From Paenibacillus sp. HWE-109 (lineage in GTDB: Bacteria > Bacillota > Bacilli > Paenibacillales > NBRC-103111), in the NCBI RefSeq assembly GCF_022163125.1, contig NZ_CP091881.1:1736001-1800000 (forward strand): a stretch of DNA of 64,000 bases, in the 5' to 3' direction. Positions 44,020-52,610 of the stretch are shown piece by piece. Under the pieces are notes generated by a model that saw only the letters and a program-made list of their open reading frames with translations, was not told the DNA's origin and searched no databases. A program made the position numbers and the translations under genes. The first letter of the stretch is position 1, and every line of letters begins with the position of its first letter.

Positions 44020-46701
44020 TCATATTGCCAGCGAGACGCGCTGCTGCCCCTTGATTCCATGCTGAATGAACGCTTGCGCAGCGGCAATTCGAGCTAAGGG
44101 GATGCGGTAAGGTGAGCAACTGACATAATCCAAACCGGTCAGATGACAAAAGAAAATCGATTCTTTATCGCCGCCATGCTCCCCGCATATACCCGTTTTA
44201 AGCGCAGGCTTAATGAGACGTCCGGCATTCACAGCCAGTTCAATGAGTTGTCCCACCCCTTCGGTGTCGAGCACTTGAAAAGGATTATGCGGAAGAAGCT
44301 TGTGATCGACATAATGGGATAGAAATTTTCCCTCGGCATCGTCGCGGCTGTAACCAAAAGTCATCTGAGTTAAATCATTCGTGCCAAAGGAGAAGAAATC
44401 GGCATAAGCGACAATTTGGCGTGCCGTAAGCGCCGCTCGCGGCACCTCAATCATGGTCCCCACTTTGTACGGACAATCACGGAGCTTATCTTTCCCCAGC
44501 ACCTGTTCCGCTACGAAATCAACAAGTTCTCTGACGATTTTCAGTTCGTTGGCATGCCCAACGAGTGGGATCATGATCTCGGGAAGTACGCGGATGCCTC
44601 TGTCTGTACAGGAGGAAGCAGCGCGGAAAATAGCCTCAATCTGCATGTCATAAATTTCCGGAAATACGATACCCAAACGGCAGCCCCGCTGTCCCAGCAT
44701 GGGATTGGCTTCATGGAGAGCCTGTACTTTGCGGAGGAGGTTGGCGATCTCCTCTCTTTCTACGTTTGTTCCAGTCTGATCATAAGTCAGTTGAGCATGT
44801 CTTTTTTGCAAATCTTCCAGGTTTGGCAGAAACTCATGCAGCGGCGGGTCAAGCAAGCGAATCGTGACAGGAAGGCCAGTCATTGCCTCGAAAATACCTT
44901 CGAAATCCGACTGCTGCATAGGGAGCAGCTGGGCAAGAGCCCGCAATCGTTCCTCCTTGTCATCTGCCAGGATCATGCGTTGAACGACAGGCAGACGAGC
45001 GGGGGAGAAAAACATATGCTCCGTTCTACATAATCCGATCCCTTGCGCCCCTAGCTGTCTTGCTAGTATGGCGTCTTCCGGATTGTCTGCATTCGCGTAG
45101 ACTTTTAACGACCGAATCTCATCCGCCCAAGCCAGCATGACGAGCAGTTCATCTGTCATTCGGGCTTCTTGCAAGGGCATGGCACCAGCAATGACGCGTC
45201 CGGTTGCACCATCCAATGTGATCCAGTCACCTTCTTTCAGGACGCTGGACCCAACCAGCAATTGCTTCTCATCAGATGATATTCGGATGTCCTCACAGCC
45301 GCATACACAAGGTTTGCCCATGCCTCTAGCGACAACGGCAGCGTGGCTCGTCATGCCTCCACGGCTCGTAAGAACGCCTTCGGAGGCGATCACGCCATGA
45401 ATATCTTCGGGTGTCGTTTCGCTTCTTGCCAGAATGACCATCTTGCCGGCACGATGCCATTCAGCGGCCGTATCCGCGTCAAAGACTAGCTGCCCAACCG
45501 CTGCTCCCGGCGATGCTGGCAGTCCTTTGGTCAACACATCCTTGATCGCATCTTCTTGGATGCCTCTGTGCAGAAGCTGATCAAGATGCGCCACCTCTAT
45601 GCGCCCGAGGGCTTCCTGCTTGGATACTAATCCTTCGTGAACCATATCCACAGCAATCTTCAGCGCGGCTTGGGCGTTTCGTTTTCCATTGCGTGTTTGC
45701 AGCAGGTAAAGCTTATTATTTTCCACTGTAAACTCAATGTCCTGCATATCTTTGTAGTGCTTCTCAAGCTGTTTGGAGGCTTTAAACAATTGCTCATAGA
45801 TTCCCGGCATTTCGCTTTTCAGCGCTTGGATCGCAAGCGGCGTTCGGGTACCTGCTACGACGTCTTCCCCCTGAGCGTTGATCAAATATTCACCGAAAAA
45901 CGTATTCTCACCCGTAGAAGGGTTTCTCGTAAAAACAACCCCCGTACCGCAATTACTGCCCATGTTGCCAAATACCATGCTCTGAATGTTAACGGCCGTG
46001 CCCTGTTCATCGGGAATCCGATGCATTTTACGGTAAATCTGAGCTCTAGCATTGTTCCAGGATTTAAAAACAGCCTCAACGGCCATTCGTAACTGCTCGT
46101 AGACATTTTGTGGAAAAGCCCGGCCTGTTTGCGTTAGGATACATTGTTTGTAAGCTTCGATAAGCGCTTTCCAACCCTCAGCTGTTACATCCTGATCTTG
46201 CTCTACGCAAGCTGTCTCTTTCAAATGGTGCAAAAGCTTCTCGAAATGGCGGGATTCAATGCTGAGAACCACATTGCCAAACATCTGAATCAGACGACGG
46301 TAACAATCGTAAGCGAATCTTTCATTTTGCGTAAGATTTGCTAATCCTTGAACGGTTGTATCGTTGAGCCCGAGATTTAGAATGGTATCCATCATTCCCG
46401 GCATCGAGGAGACTGAACCGGAACGTACGGAAACGAGCAGGGGGTTGATGGCATCTCCGAACGATAGTCCTCTCTGTTTCTCAAGCTGTTTGAGGGCGGT
46501 TGTCATCTGTTCGTGCAGTTCGTCTGAGATTCGATTCCCCGTTTGGAAAAAAGCCAAGCATGCCTCGGTTGTAATCGTAAAACCCGGAGGAACGGGAAGG
46601 CCAGCACGTGTCATTTCAGCTAGATTGGCTCCTTTTCCTCCTAATAAAGCTTTCATTGAAGCATGGCCATCTTGAAAGGGAATTACTTGCGTCTTGCTCA
46701 T
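44020..46701 (-). CDS. ppdK: Pyruvate, phosphate dikinase
   Basis: The 893-residue enzyme has an N-terminal ATP-grasp domain, the phosphohistidine swivelling domain with GGMTSHAAVVARGMGKPC and a C-terminal PEP-binding barrel ending with the catalytic cysteine region GICGEHGGD. It makes PEP from pyruvate, ATP and phosphate (or the reverse). The length is standard. Its ATG overlaps the stop codon of the SR1P-like peptide (ATGA), and its ribosome site AAGGAGG lies inside that small gene, so translation is coupled. With the GapB-like gene upstream it makes sense as a gluconeogenic enzyme. Confidence 0.97.
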   Translation of the reverse strand: MSKTQVIPFQDGHASMKALLGGKGANLAEMTRAGLPVPPGFTITTEACLAFFQTGNRISDELHEQMTTALKQLEKQRGLSFGDAINPLLVSVRSGSVSSMPGMMDTILNLGLNDTTVQGLANLTQNERFAYDCYRRLIQMFGNVVLSIESRHFEKLLHHLKETACVEQDQDVTAEGWKALIEAYKQCILTQTGRAFPQNVYEQLRMAVEAVFKSWNNARAQIYRKMHRIPDEQGTAVNIQSMVFGNMGSNCGTGVVFTRNPSTGENTFFGEYLINAQGEDVVAGTRTPLAIQALKSEMPGIYEQLFKASKQLEKHYKDMQDIEFTVENNKLYLLQTRNGKRNAQAALKIAVDMVHEGLVSKQEALGRIEVAHLDQLLHRGIQEDAIKDVLTKGLPASPGAAVGQLVFDADTAAEWHRAGKMVILARSETTPEDIHGVIASEGVLTSRGGMTSHAAVVARGMGKPCVCGCEDIRISSDEKQLLVGSSVLKEGDWITLDGATGRVIAGAMPLQEARMTDELLVMLAWADEIRSLKVYANADNPEDAILARQLGAQGIGLCRTEHMFFSPARLPVVQRMILADDKEERLRALAQLLPMQQSDFEGIFEAMTGLPVTIRLLDPPLHEFLPNLEDLQKRHAQLTYDQTGTNVEREEIANLLRKVQALHEANPMLGQRGCRLGIVFPEIYDMQIEAIFRAASSCTDRGIRVLPEIMIPLVGHANELKIVRELVDFVAEQVLGKDKLRDCPYKVGTMIEVPRAALTARQIVAYADFFSFGTNDLTQMTFGYSRDDAEGKFLSHYVDHKLLPHNPFQVLDTEGVGQLIELAVNAGRLIKPALKTGICGEHGGDKESIFFCHLTGLDYVSCSPYRIPLARIAAAQAFIQHGIKGQQRVSLAI

Positions 46702-46877
46702 CGTTTGTTTTCCTCCTTATTTTTTTCTATGCATGTGATGGAGCAGCACAAACTATAAAACTTTTTATATCCATTCGTAGGCAAGGTTGCAATCACTTCA
46801 TTGCAAGATTTACAAATAATAACACCAAGATCATAGCGATGGATGGCCGCCAATTTTACATCATTTGTGTTAGACAT
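46698..46877 (-). CDS. Small SR1P-like zinc-ribbon peptide between gap and ppdK
   Basis: This 59-residue frame (MSNTNDVKLA start) has four to five cysteines: ICKSCNEVI, then YSLCCSITC. The core VIICKSCNEVI...KKFYSLCC resembles SR1P, the small GapA-binding peptide of Bacillus made from the SR1 RNA. It has an excellent ribosome site (AAGGAGG inside the end of gap), overlaps gap by 22 bases and ppdK by four, and is therefore translated with both. That placement next to a GAPDH gene supports the SR1P idea. It could instead be an unrelated zinc-ribbon peptide; I recognise the family only by pattern. Confidence 0.6.
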   Translation of the reverse strand: MSNTNDVKLAAIHRYDLGVIICKSCNEVIATLPTNGYKKFYSLCCSITCIEKNKEENKR

Positions 46878-47905
46878 TGTTTTTCCTCCTTCGAATTTAA
46901 GGATTCAGCGCGCGAGATATAGGATACGAAATCAAGGACTCGGTTCGCATAACCCCATTCATTGTCATACCAAGCCAGCAGCTTGATCTGGTCTTCATTC
47001 GTCATAATGCTAAGCCCATCGATGATGGCGGATTTGTCGTTTCCAATATAGTCGACAGAAACTAGAGGTAATTCATTGTAGTCCACATAAGTGCCAATGT
47101 GCCCGGCAATCGCTTGTTGGATGGCATGCTTCACTTCTTCGATTTGTACTTTGCGGCCGACTGCAACCTGAAGATCGAGCAGTGAGACATCTTGCGTCGG
47201 TACGCGAATAGATACGCCTTGGATATGGGAAGCGAGATGAGGAATGACATCAACTAGCGCCTTCCCAACGCCGGTTGAAGTTGGAATAATAGCATTCGTG
47301 CAGGCCCTCGCACGCCTGAGATCTTTATGCGGGTTATCCATGTGATTTTGATCATTCGTGAAGGCATGAACCGTTGTCATAAACCCAGTCTTAATGCCAA
47401 AAGCTTCATCCAGAATATGTAGAATGGGTGCGATGCAGTTGGTCGTACAGGAGGCAGCAGATAGCAAGTGATGCTGCTTGGGGTCATATCGATCTTCGTT
47501 CACGCCCATGACAACAGTCAGATCCATGTTCGTCCCAGGTGCCGTGATCACAACCTTGTTGGCTCCGGCGAATAGGTGCCGTTCAGCGCCATGCCGATGA
47601 TTAAACTTTCCGGTTGCATCTACGACCAATTCAACGCCGTAATCCTTCCACGGCAATAGATCAGGTTCTCTTTCACTGATGACGGAGATTTGCTGTCCGT
47701 TGATCTGGATGAAGTTGTCATGCAGCACTTCAATCGTTGCATCCCAAGTACCATGAACCGAATCATATTTCAACAAATGGGCAAGAACATGAATGGGACT
47801 TGTGGAGTTGATTGCGATTACTTCGTAATCCTGTTGTTTTGTGCTTAAAGCCTTTCTCAAACACAGTCTTCCTATTCTGCCTGTTCCACTAATTCCAACT
47901 CGCAT
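46856..47905 (-). CDS. gapB: Glyceraldehyde-3-phosphate dehydrogenase, GapB-like
   Basis: The 349-residue enzyme has the NAD(P)-binding GTGRIGR motif, the active-site ASCTTNC and the C-terminal WYDNEWGYANRV. After the second strand it reads INSTSP, lacking the aspartate that favours NAD, as in GapB-type enzymes that prefer NADP and work in gluconeogenesis. The first in-frame ATG (47911) has its ribosome site too close, so I use ATG 47905 (MRVGISGTG). It heads the operon with the SR1P-like peptide and ppdK. Confidence 0.93.
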   Translation of the reverse strand: MRVGISGTGRIGRLCLRKALSTKQQDYEVIAINSTSPIHVLAHLLKYDSVHGTWDATIEVLHDNFIQINGQQISVISEREPDLLPWKDYGVELVVDATGKFNHRHGAERHLFAGANKVVITAPGTNMDLTVVMGVNEDRYDPKQHHLLSAASCTTNCIAPILHILDEAFGIKTGFMTTVHAFTNDQNHMDNPHKDLRRARACTNAIIPTSTGVGKALVDVIPHLASHIQGVSIRVPTQDVSLLDLQVAVGRKVQIEEVKHAIQQAIAGHIGTYVDYNELPLVSVDYIGNDKSAIIDGLSIMTNEDQIKLLAWYDNEWGYANRVLDFVSYISRAESLNSKEEKQCLTQMM

Positions 47906-48117
47906 CTCCATCCCCCAAATCTTTAATTAGTACGTCATTAATGTAACATATAACTATATAGTACACAATATATAATGTTAAAATAATTAAATCGCATTGA
48001 AATATCATTGAAATAGAGGTTTTAAATTATATATGACACATTATATGAATGTCGTTGCAAAAAGTGATTGATTTTAAGCCGCTAACCGATTAAAATGCTC
48101 ATTAATCTGTTAGCGAG
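47906..48117. promoter_or_regulatory. Divergent region between gap and the membrane AraC gene
   Basis: About 200 bp of AT-rich DNA hold the gap promoter and, presumably, that of the AraC gene. Candidate CcpN sites are listed separately. The AraC gene's Shine-Dalgarno (GCGAGGTGATC) is at 48112-48122. Confidence 0.35.
47955..48040 (-). promoter_or_regulatory. Candidate CcpN sites upstream of gap
   Basis: Read on the minus strand, TGTGTCATATA (48030-48040) fits TRTGHYATAYW, the CcpN consensus as I remember it, at all 11 positions. TGTACTATATA (47955-47965) fits at 10 of 11 and overlaps a plausible -10 (TACTAT). CcpN represses gapB in Bacillus on glucose. The region is AT-rich, so chance matches are possible. 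Confidence 0.45.
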
Positions 48118-50439
48118 GTGATCGTCCTGCGCAAAGTACTTAACTTCAATTGGAAACGCTTCTTTCAGCGTAAAACGATGTTTCGCAACATGGTAACGTT
48201 GGCTCTATTCGTGGCGATTATCCCTGTGCTTGTTGTTGGAATAGGCAGCTATTTATATTCCGCCTCGGCGGTGCAAAGCGAAGTCAATCAATCGAATGTG
48301 CGGATTCTCAATAACGTCTCGTCCACCATAGATTCGACATTGGATCGCATACAGAACAACGGTATTCAAATGCTGCTGGGCACTTTTTTCAGCTCAAATC
48401 TGACGGAGTTGAAAAATACCAATTATTCCGGTCTTTACTCCGGTATTGCCCGCGAATTATCAGCGCTGATGAGCAGCAACAAAGAGGCGGGGGATGTCGC
48501 GATTTACGTACCGGATGAAGGCTATTTAACTTCGCCGATCTATGGCGGCCGCAAAATTGAGAGCCAACCGGAACGTGATGCCCTGCAGAAGGAGCTTAGC
48601 TCGGAAGATCAGCTCAAATGGGTGATCGGTCCTTATCCAGCTTTGCCTGGCTACAATGTGAACGGGGTAACCTTAATTGCGAAGGCACCGCTTCTAGCCA
48701 AGCAGCCGATCGGACTGCTGTTCATACGTATTGATGAAGCACAGTTTCAAAACATCATGAACCGATTTATCAGCTATGACGGAGAGCAGATGTTTATTCT
48801 GGACGCGAAGGGGCAGCTGGTTACTTCAACAGGCAGTGACGAGGTGCCGCAAGGCTTGTTTGATTTGGTTGCTCAGAAGGGTTCCGAGCAGCGGTTTGCT
48901 TTTGCCTACAATGAGACGGACTACATGGTTACCTCCATTACTTCCTCTTATAACAAGTGGCAGTACATTAATATGGTGCCAATCAAGCAATTGAATGCCA
49001 AATCAAATGGTATCGCGACGATTACACTAATTATTGTTGCCGTCTGCCTTGTGTTCGGAGCTTTATTCGCCTTATGGGGGACGCGGCGGGTGTATCGGCC
49101 GATTCAGAATCTCGTGGCTCATGTCAAAGGGGGCCAAGCGGATGACGCTGAGGCGGACGAAGTTGGCTTCATGCATAAACGCTGGGCAGAACTTAGTTCT
49201 ACGGCAAATGACTTGCAGCAGCAGCTTAGTGATCAATTGCCGCTGATTCGCGAAATTTTTGCGCTGCAGCTCCTGCAAGGGCGGTTTCTTCACTATTCTC
49301 CGGATCAGCTTGCGGGCATGCTGCGCAGGTATGATGTGCCTGCCGAGCGAGAGAGCAGTGTGATCGTGATTGCCTTCGATTTGCAAACAGATGGTGGGGT
49401 ACGCTTTCAGGAGAAGGATCGGGATTTAATCGTCTTCGCGGTGAAGAACATCGTCAGTGAACTGCTGCAAGCGCAGGAAATGGAAGGCATCGTCATCAAT
49501 CTGCTGAACGATCAGGTTGCTGTCTGGCTATTCTGTGATCCGATGCAGACGGAAGAGGGAGATTCGAGCATTAAACTTTTCTCCGAAAGATTGCGGGTGC
49601 TTGTATCCGATTACCTAAGATTATCGGTGACGATTGGTCTAAGCGGACAAAGCGAGAGGATTGGCGAAGTGCCTGAATTATACGAGGAAGCGCTGCTCGC
49701 TGTCCGTTCCCGCATGATCGTTGGGGGGAATCAAGTGATCGCCCATACCGGCGGCAGCGGCCATTCAGAGATCCATTATCGTTATCCACTGGAAATCGAA
49801 ACGCATTTCGAGAATTCCTTGCAGCTTGGCGACCGGGAAGAAGCAGAACGGATGATGGATGAATTTGCCAAATCGATGGAGGAGGCGATTCACAAGCCGG
49901 AGTTGATTCAAATGTCATACTATCGTCTGCTCACGGCAGCTATTCGCACCGCTTACCTGTTGGGGCTTGATACGAATCAACTGTTCGGGGAAGAGAGTTC
50001 AGATCCTTATCTGCATATCCGCAAAATCAGCACCATTCTAGAATTAAACAGTTGGTTCAAAGCTTGCTTGGTTGAACCCATTGTGGCCTTCGTACATGGC
50101 AAACAGCATCAGGAACATGAACAGTTGATCCAGAAAGTGGTCCGCTACATCGAGGAAAACTATCACTTTGATCTGTCGCTTGACCAATGTGCGCAAATTT
50201 GCGGCTTGAGTCCGCACTATTTGAGCAAGCTGTTCAAAAAGAACATGGACGTCTCTTTTATTGAGTACTTGACGAAGACGCGTATTGATCAATCCATTGC
50301 GCTGCTGAATACGACTGATTTGTCGGTTTCCGATGTCGCGGAGCGAGTGGGTTACCAGACGAAGAATTTCATTCGTGTATTCAAAAAGCATATCGGTGTT
50401 ACCCCAGGCCAGTATCGGGGAGCAGACAGCGAAAACTAG
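48118..50439 (+). CDS. Membrane-anchored AraC family regulator
   Basis: The protein of about 770 residues has an N-terminal transmembrane segment (about 22-46), an extracytoplasmic Cache-like sensor (50-300), a second membrane segment (about 300-320), a HAMP-like and linker portion and a C-terminal AraC DNA-binding domain (about 670-773: FDLSLDQCAQICGLSPHYLSKLFKK). Such one-component regulators (YesS/YtdP type) control adjacent LplABC importers. The start is unclear: GTG 48118 overlaps GAGGTGATC, which would better serve a CTG at 48127. Directly downstream are the second importer and two fucosidase genes. Confidence 0.9.
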   Translation: MIVLRKVLNFNWKRFFQRKTMFRNMVTLALFVAIIPVLVVGIGSYLYSASAVQSEVNQSNVRILNNVSSTIDSTLDRIQNNGIQMLLGTFFSSNLTELKNTNYSGLYSGIARELSALMSSNKEAGDVAIYVPDEGYLTSPIYGGRKIESQPERDALQKELSSEDQLKWVIGPYPALPGYNVNGVTLIAKAPLLAKQPIGLLFIRIDEAQFQNIMNRFISYDGEQMFILDAKGQLVTSTGSDEVPQGLFDLVAQKGSEQRFAFAYNETDYMVTSITSSYNKWQYINMVPIKQLNAKSNGIATITLIIVAVCLVFGALFALWGTRRVYRPIQNLVAHVKGGQADDAEADEVGFMHKRWAELSSTANDLQQQLSDQLPLIREIFALQLLQGRFLHYSPDQLAGMLRRYDVPAERESSVIVIAFDLQTDGGVRFQEKDRDLIVFAVKNIVSELLQAQEMEGIVINLLNDQVAVWLFCDPMQTEEGDSSIKLFSERLRVLVSDYLRLSVTIGLSGQSERIGEVPELYEEALLAVRSRMIVGGNQVIAHTGGSGHSEIHYRYPLEIETHFENSLQLGDREEAERMMDEFAKSMEEAIHKPELIQMSYYRLLTAAIRTAYLLGLDTNQLFGEESSDPYLHIRKISTILELNSWFKACLVEPIVAFVHGKQHQEHEQLIQKVVRYIEENYHFDLSLDQCAQICGLSPHYLSKLFKKNMDVSFIEYLTKTRIDQSIALLNTTDLSVSDVAERVGYQTKNFIRVFKKHIGVTPGQYRGADSEN

Positions 50440-50496
50440 GATGCACAATTATTGTTCCAACCCTGATCTAGAGGCAAAAAAAGTGACAAATAGCAT

Positions 50497-50531
50497 GAGG
50501 AGCCCCGCTGCTGCGGGGTTCCTCTTTTTTT
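50497..50531 (+). terminator. Terminator after the membrane AraC gene
   Basis: GAGGAGCCCCGC pairs with GCGGGGTTCCTC around a TGCT loop, followed by seven T. Confidence 0.92.
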
Positions 50532-50645
50532 GCCTGGGCGCAGAATGCGGTTAAGAATTGGTCATTGTCCGCATGGCTTGTGGTCATGTACGATCGTTTC
50601 AGGCAAGAAGGCGAGATGCAAACGACATAACGAGAGGTGATGACA

Positions 50646-51632
50646 TTGTCGCATAGTCAATTGGAACGGCTTCAAGAAGCGCTGCCAGCTGGACGGAGCG
50701 AAGGCGCGCATCCCAAGAAATCTTGGGTGCAGGAATGGCAGGTCGCATTGAAGCGAGACAAATATTTATATGTAATGGCTGCGCCGGGACTTTTATTTTT
50801 CCTTATTTTTAAATATGTCCCGCTGTGGGGGTTACTGCTGGCTTTTCAGAATTTTTCTCCCTATTTGGGCTTTTGGGATAGCGAATGGGTGGGATTCAAG
50901 TATTTTGCAGAGTTTTTTGACAATCCGGATTTCATGCTGCTGTTCCGCAATACGATGGCGATCAGCCTGCTGAATATCGTCTTCTTCTTCCCAATTCCGA
51001 TCGTGGTGGCTCTGCTGCTGAATGAAGTGAGGAAGCTGGCTTTCAAAAAATTCATTCAAACGGTCATTTATTTGCCGCATTTCTTGTCATGGGTCATTAT
51101 CGTCGGAATTTGTTTCCTGATTCTTGGAGAAGGCAGCGGCGTTGTCAATCAATTGATCGTGGAATTTGGCGGGCAAAAAATTCAATTCCTGACGGAGCCG
51201 AATTTATTCTGGGCGATGCTGACGGCGCAGAGCATATGGAAGGAAGCGGGCTGGGGCACGATTATTTTCCTGGCAGCGCTTGCGGGCATCAACTCGGAGC
51301 TGTATGAAGCGGCGCAGATTGATGGGGCTACCAGATGGCAGCAAATGAGGAATGTAACGATTCCCGGCATCAAAAGCACAATTATTGTGCTGCTCATCTT
51401 ACGTTTGGGACAAGTAATGGACGTAGGGTTTGAGCAAATTTATTTGATGGCAAGCGGACCGGTTGCTCAAGTTGCAGACGTATTTGATACGTATGTGTAC
51501 CGTGTTGGTATTCAACAAGGACGTTTCAGTTACGCGACAGTCGCAGGACTTTTCAAATCAGTTGTAGGGCTTATTCTGGTCGTCTCAGCGAACCGTCTAG
51601 CCAAGAAATTCGGAGAGGAGGGACTTTACTAA
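50646..51632 (+). CDS. ABC importer permease, LplB type (second system)
   Basis: The protein of about 328 residues has six hydrophobic segments and the EAA loop EAAQIDGATRWQQMRNVTIP. It is the first gene of a second LplBCA-type importer. AGAGGTG precedes both an ATG (50640) and a TTG (50646); the TTG has the better spacing. It lies about 200 bp after a membrane-bound AraC gene that probably controls it. Confidence 0.93.
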   Translation: MSHSQLERLQEALPAGRSEGAHPKKSWVQEWQVALKRDKYLYVMAAPGLLFFLIFKYVPLWGLLLAFQNFSPYLGFWDSEWVGFKYFAEFFDNPDFMLLFRNTMAISLLNIVFFFPIPIVVALLLNEVRKLAFKKFIQTVIYLPHFLSWVIIVGICFLILGEGSGVVNQLIVEFGGQKIQFLTEPNLFWAMLTAQSIWKEAGWGTIIFLAALAGINSELYEAAQIDGATRWQQMRNVTIPGIKSTIIVLLILRLGQVMDVGFEQIYLMASGPVAQVADVFDTYVYRVGIQQGRFSYATVAGLFKSVVGLILVVSANRLAKKFGEEGLY

Positions 51633-51633
51633 G

Positions 51634-52512
51634 ATGGATAAAAGCATGGGAGCCAAAATTTTTAATGCGCTGAACTATACCGTATTGACGATAGTCGGGC
51701 TGGTAACGCTGCTGCCTTTTATATATGTCGTTATCATTTCATTTGCCGATCCTACCGAATATTTGACGAAGTCGCTAGTCCTGATTCCAGAGAAATGGAG
51801 CTTGTCAGCGTACGAGTACATCTTCTCAACGAATGCCTTCGTTCACGCTATGGGGGTCAGCGGATTTCTGGCGGTGTTCGGCACCTTGGTAAGTTTAATT
51901 GTAACCAGTGCATTGGCGTACGTACTATCACGCAAACGCTTAAAAGGGAAAAAGTTTTTCCTTGTCGCGATCCTTATGACGATGCTCTTTAATCCGGGGA
52001 TGATACCGAACTACCTGCTCGTAGACAGCTTGGGGTTAATGGATTCCATTTGGGCGCTGATTTTGCCGGCTTTGACTAGTGCATGGTACGTCTTTTTGAT
52101 GAAAAACTTTTATCAGGAAATCCCGGACGAATTGGAGGAAGCAGCCAAAATGGATGGTTGCTCGGATATCGGCGTGTTCTTTCGCATCATGCTGCCAATT
52201 TCAGTTTCGGCGCTTGCCGCCTTCGGTTTATTTTACGCAGTAGCGTACTGGAATACGTACTTCAGCGGAGTGCTTTACATCAATCGTGACAGTTTGCGTC
52301 CGCTGCAGGTGCTGCTCCAAATGCTGCTGATCTCAGCTTCACAAATGGCCGATCCTTCCATGGCTGCGATGTTGGAGAGTGAACGAACCGTTCCGCCGCA
52401 AGTCATCAAAATGGCTGCTGTCGTCCTTTCCTCCTTACCGATCGTAATGGTATATCCGTTTTTGCAAAAATATTTTGTCAAAGGCATGATGGTTGGCTCT
52501 GTGAAAGGATAA
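51634..52512 (+). CDS. ABC importer permease, LplC type (second system)
   Basis: The 292-residue protein has six membrane segments, the EAA loop EAAKMDGCSDIGVFFRIMLP and the GMMVGSVKG end. It begins one base after its partner's stop codon. Together the two permeases form the channel. Confidence 0.93.
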   Translation: MDKSMGAKIFNALNYTVLTIVGLVTLLPFIYVVIISFADPTEYLTKSLVLIPEKWSLSAYEYIFSTNAFVHAMGVSGFLAVFGTLVSLIVTSALAYVLSRKRLKGKKFFLVAILMTMLFNPGMIPNYLLVDSLGLMDSIWALILPALTSAWYVFLMKNFYQEIPDELEEAAKMDGCSDIGVFFRIMLPISVSALAAFGLFYAVAYWNTYFSGVLYINRDSLRPLQVLLQMLLISASQMADPSMAAMLESERTVPPQVIKMAAVVLSSLPIVMVYPFLQKYFVKGMMVGSVKG

Positions 52513-52610
52513 TGGCTTCCGCTTTGAAAGGGGTGAGGCGGGTTCGAGATGACCGTGCGACAGGACGTTTGATTTGATAGTATAGTAATCATATAACGGG
52601 AGGTCTTTAC

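Noticed and set aside
48151..48164. TGGAAACGCTTCTT as a cre site inside the AraC gene start
   Set aside because: Only 12 of 14 match and it lies inside coding sequence; too weak to call.
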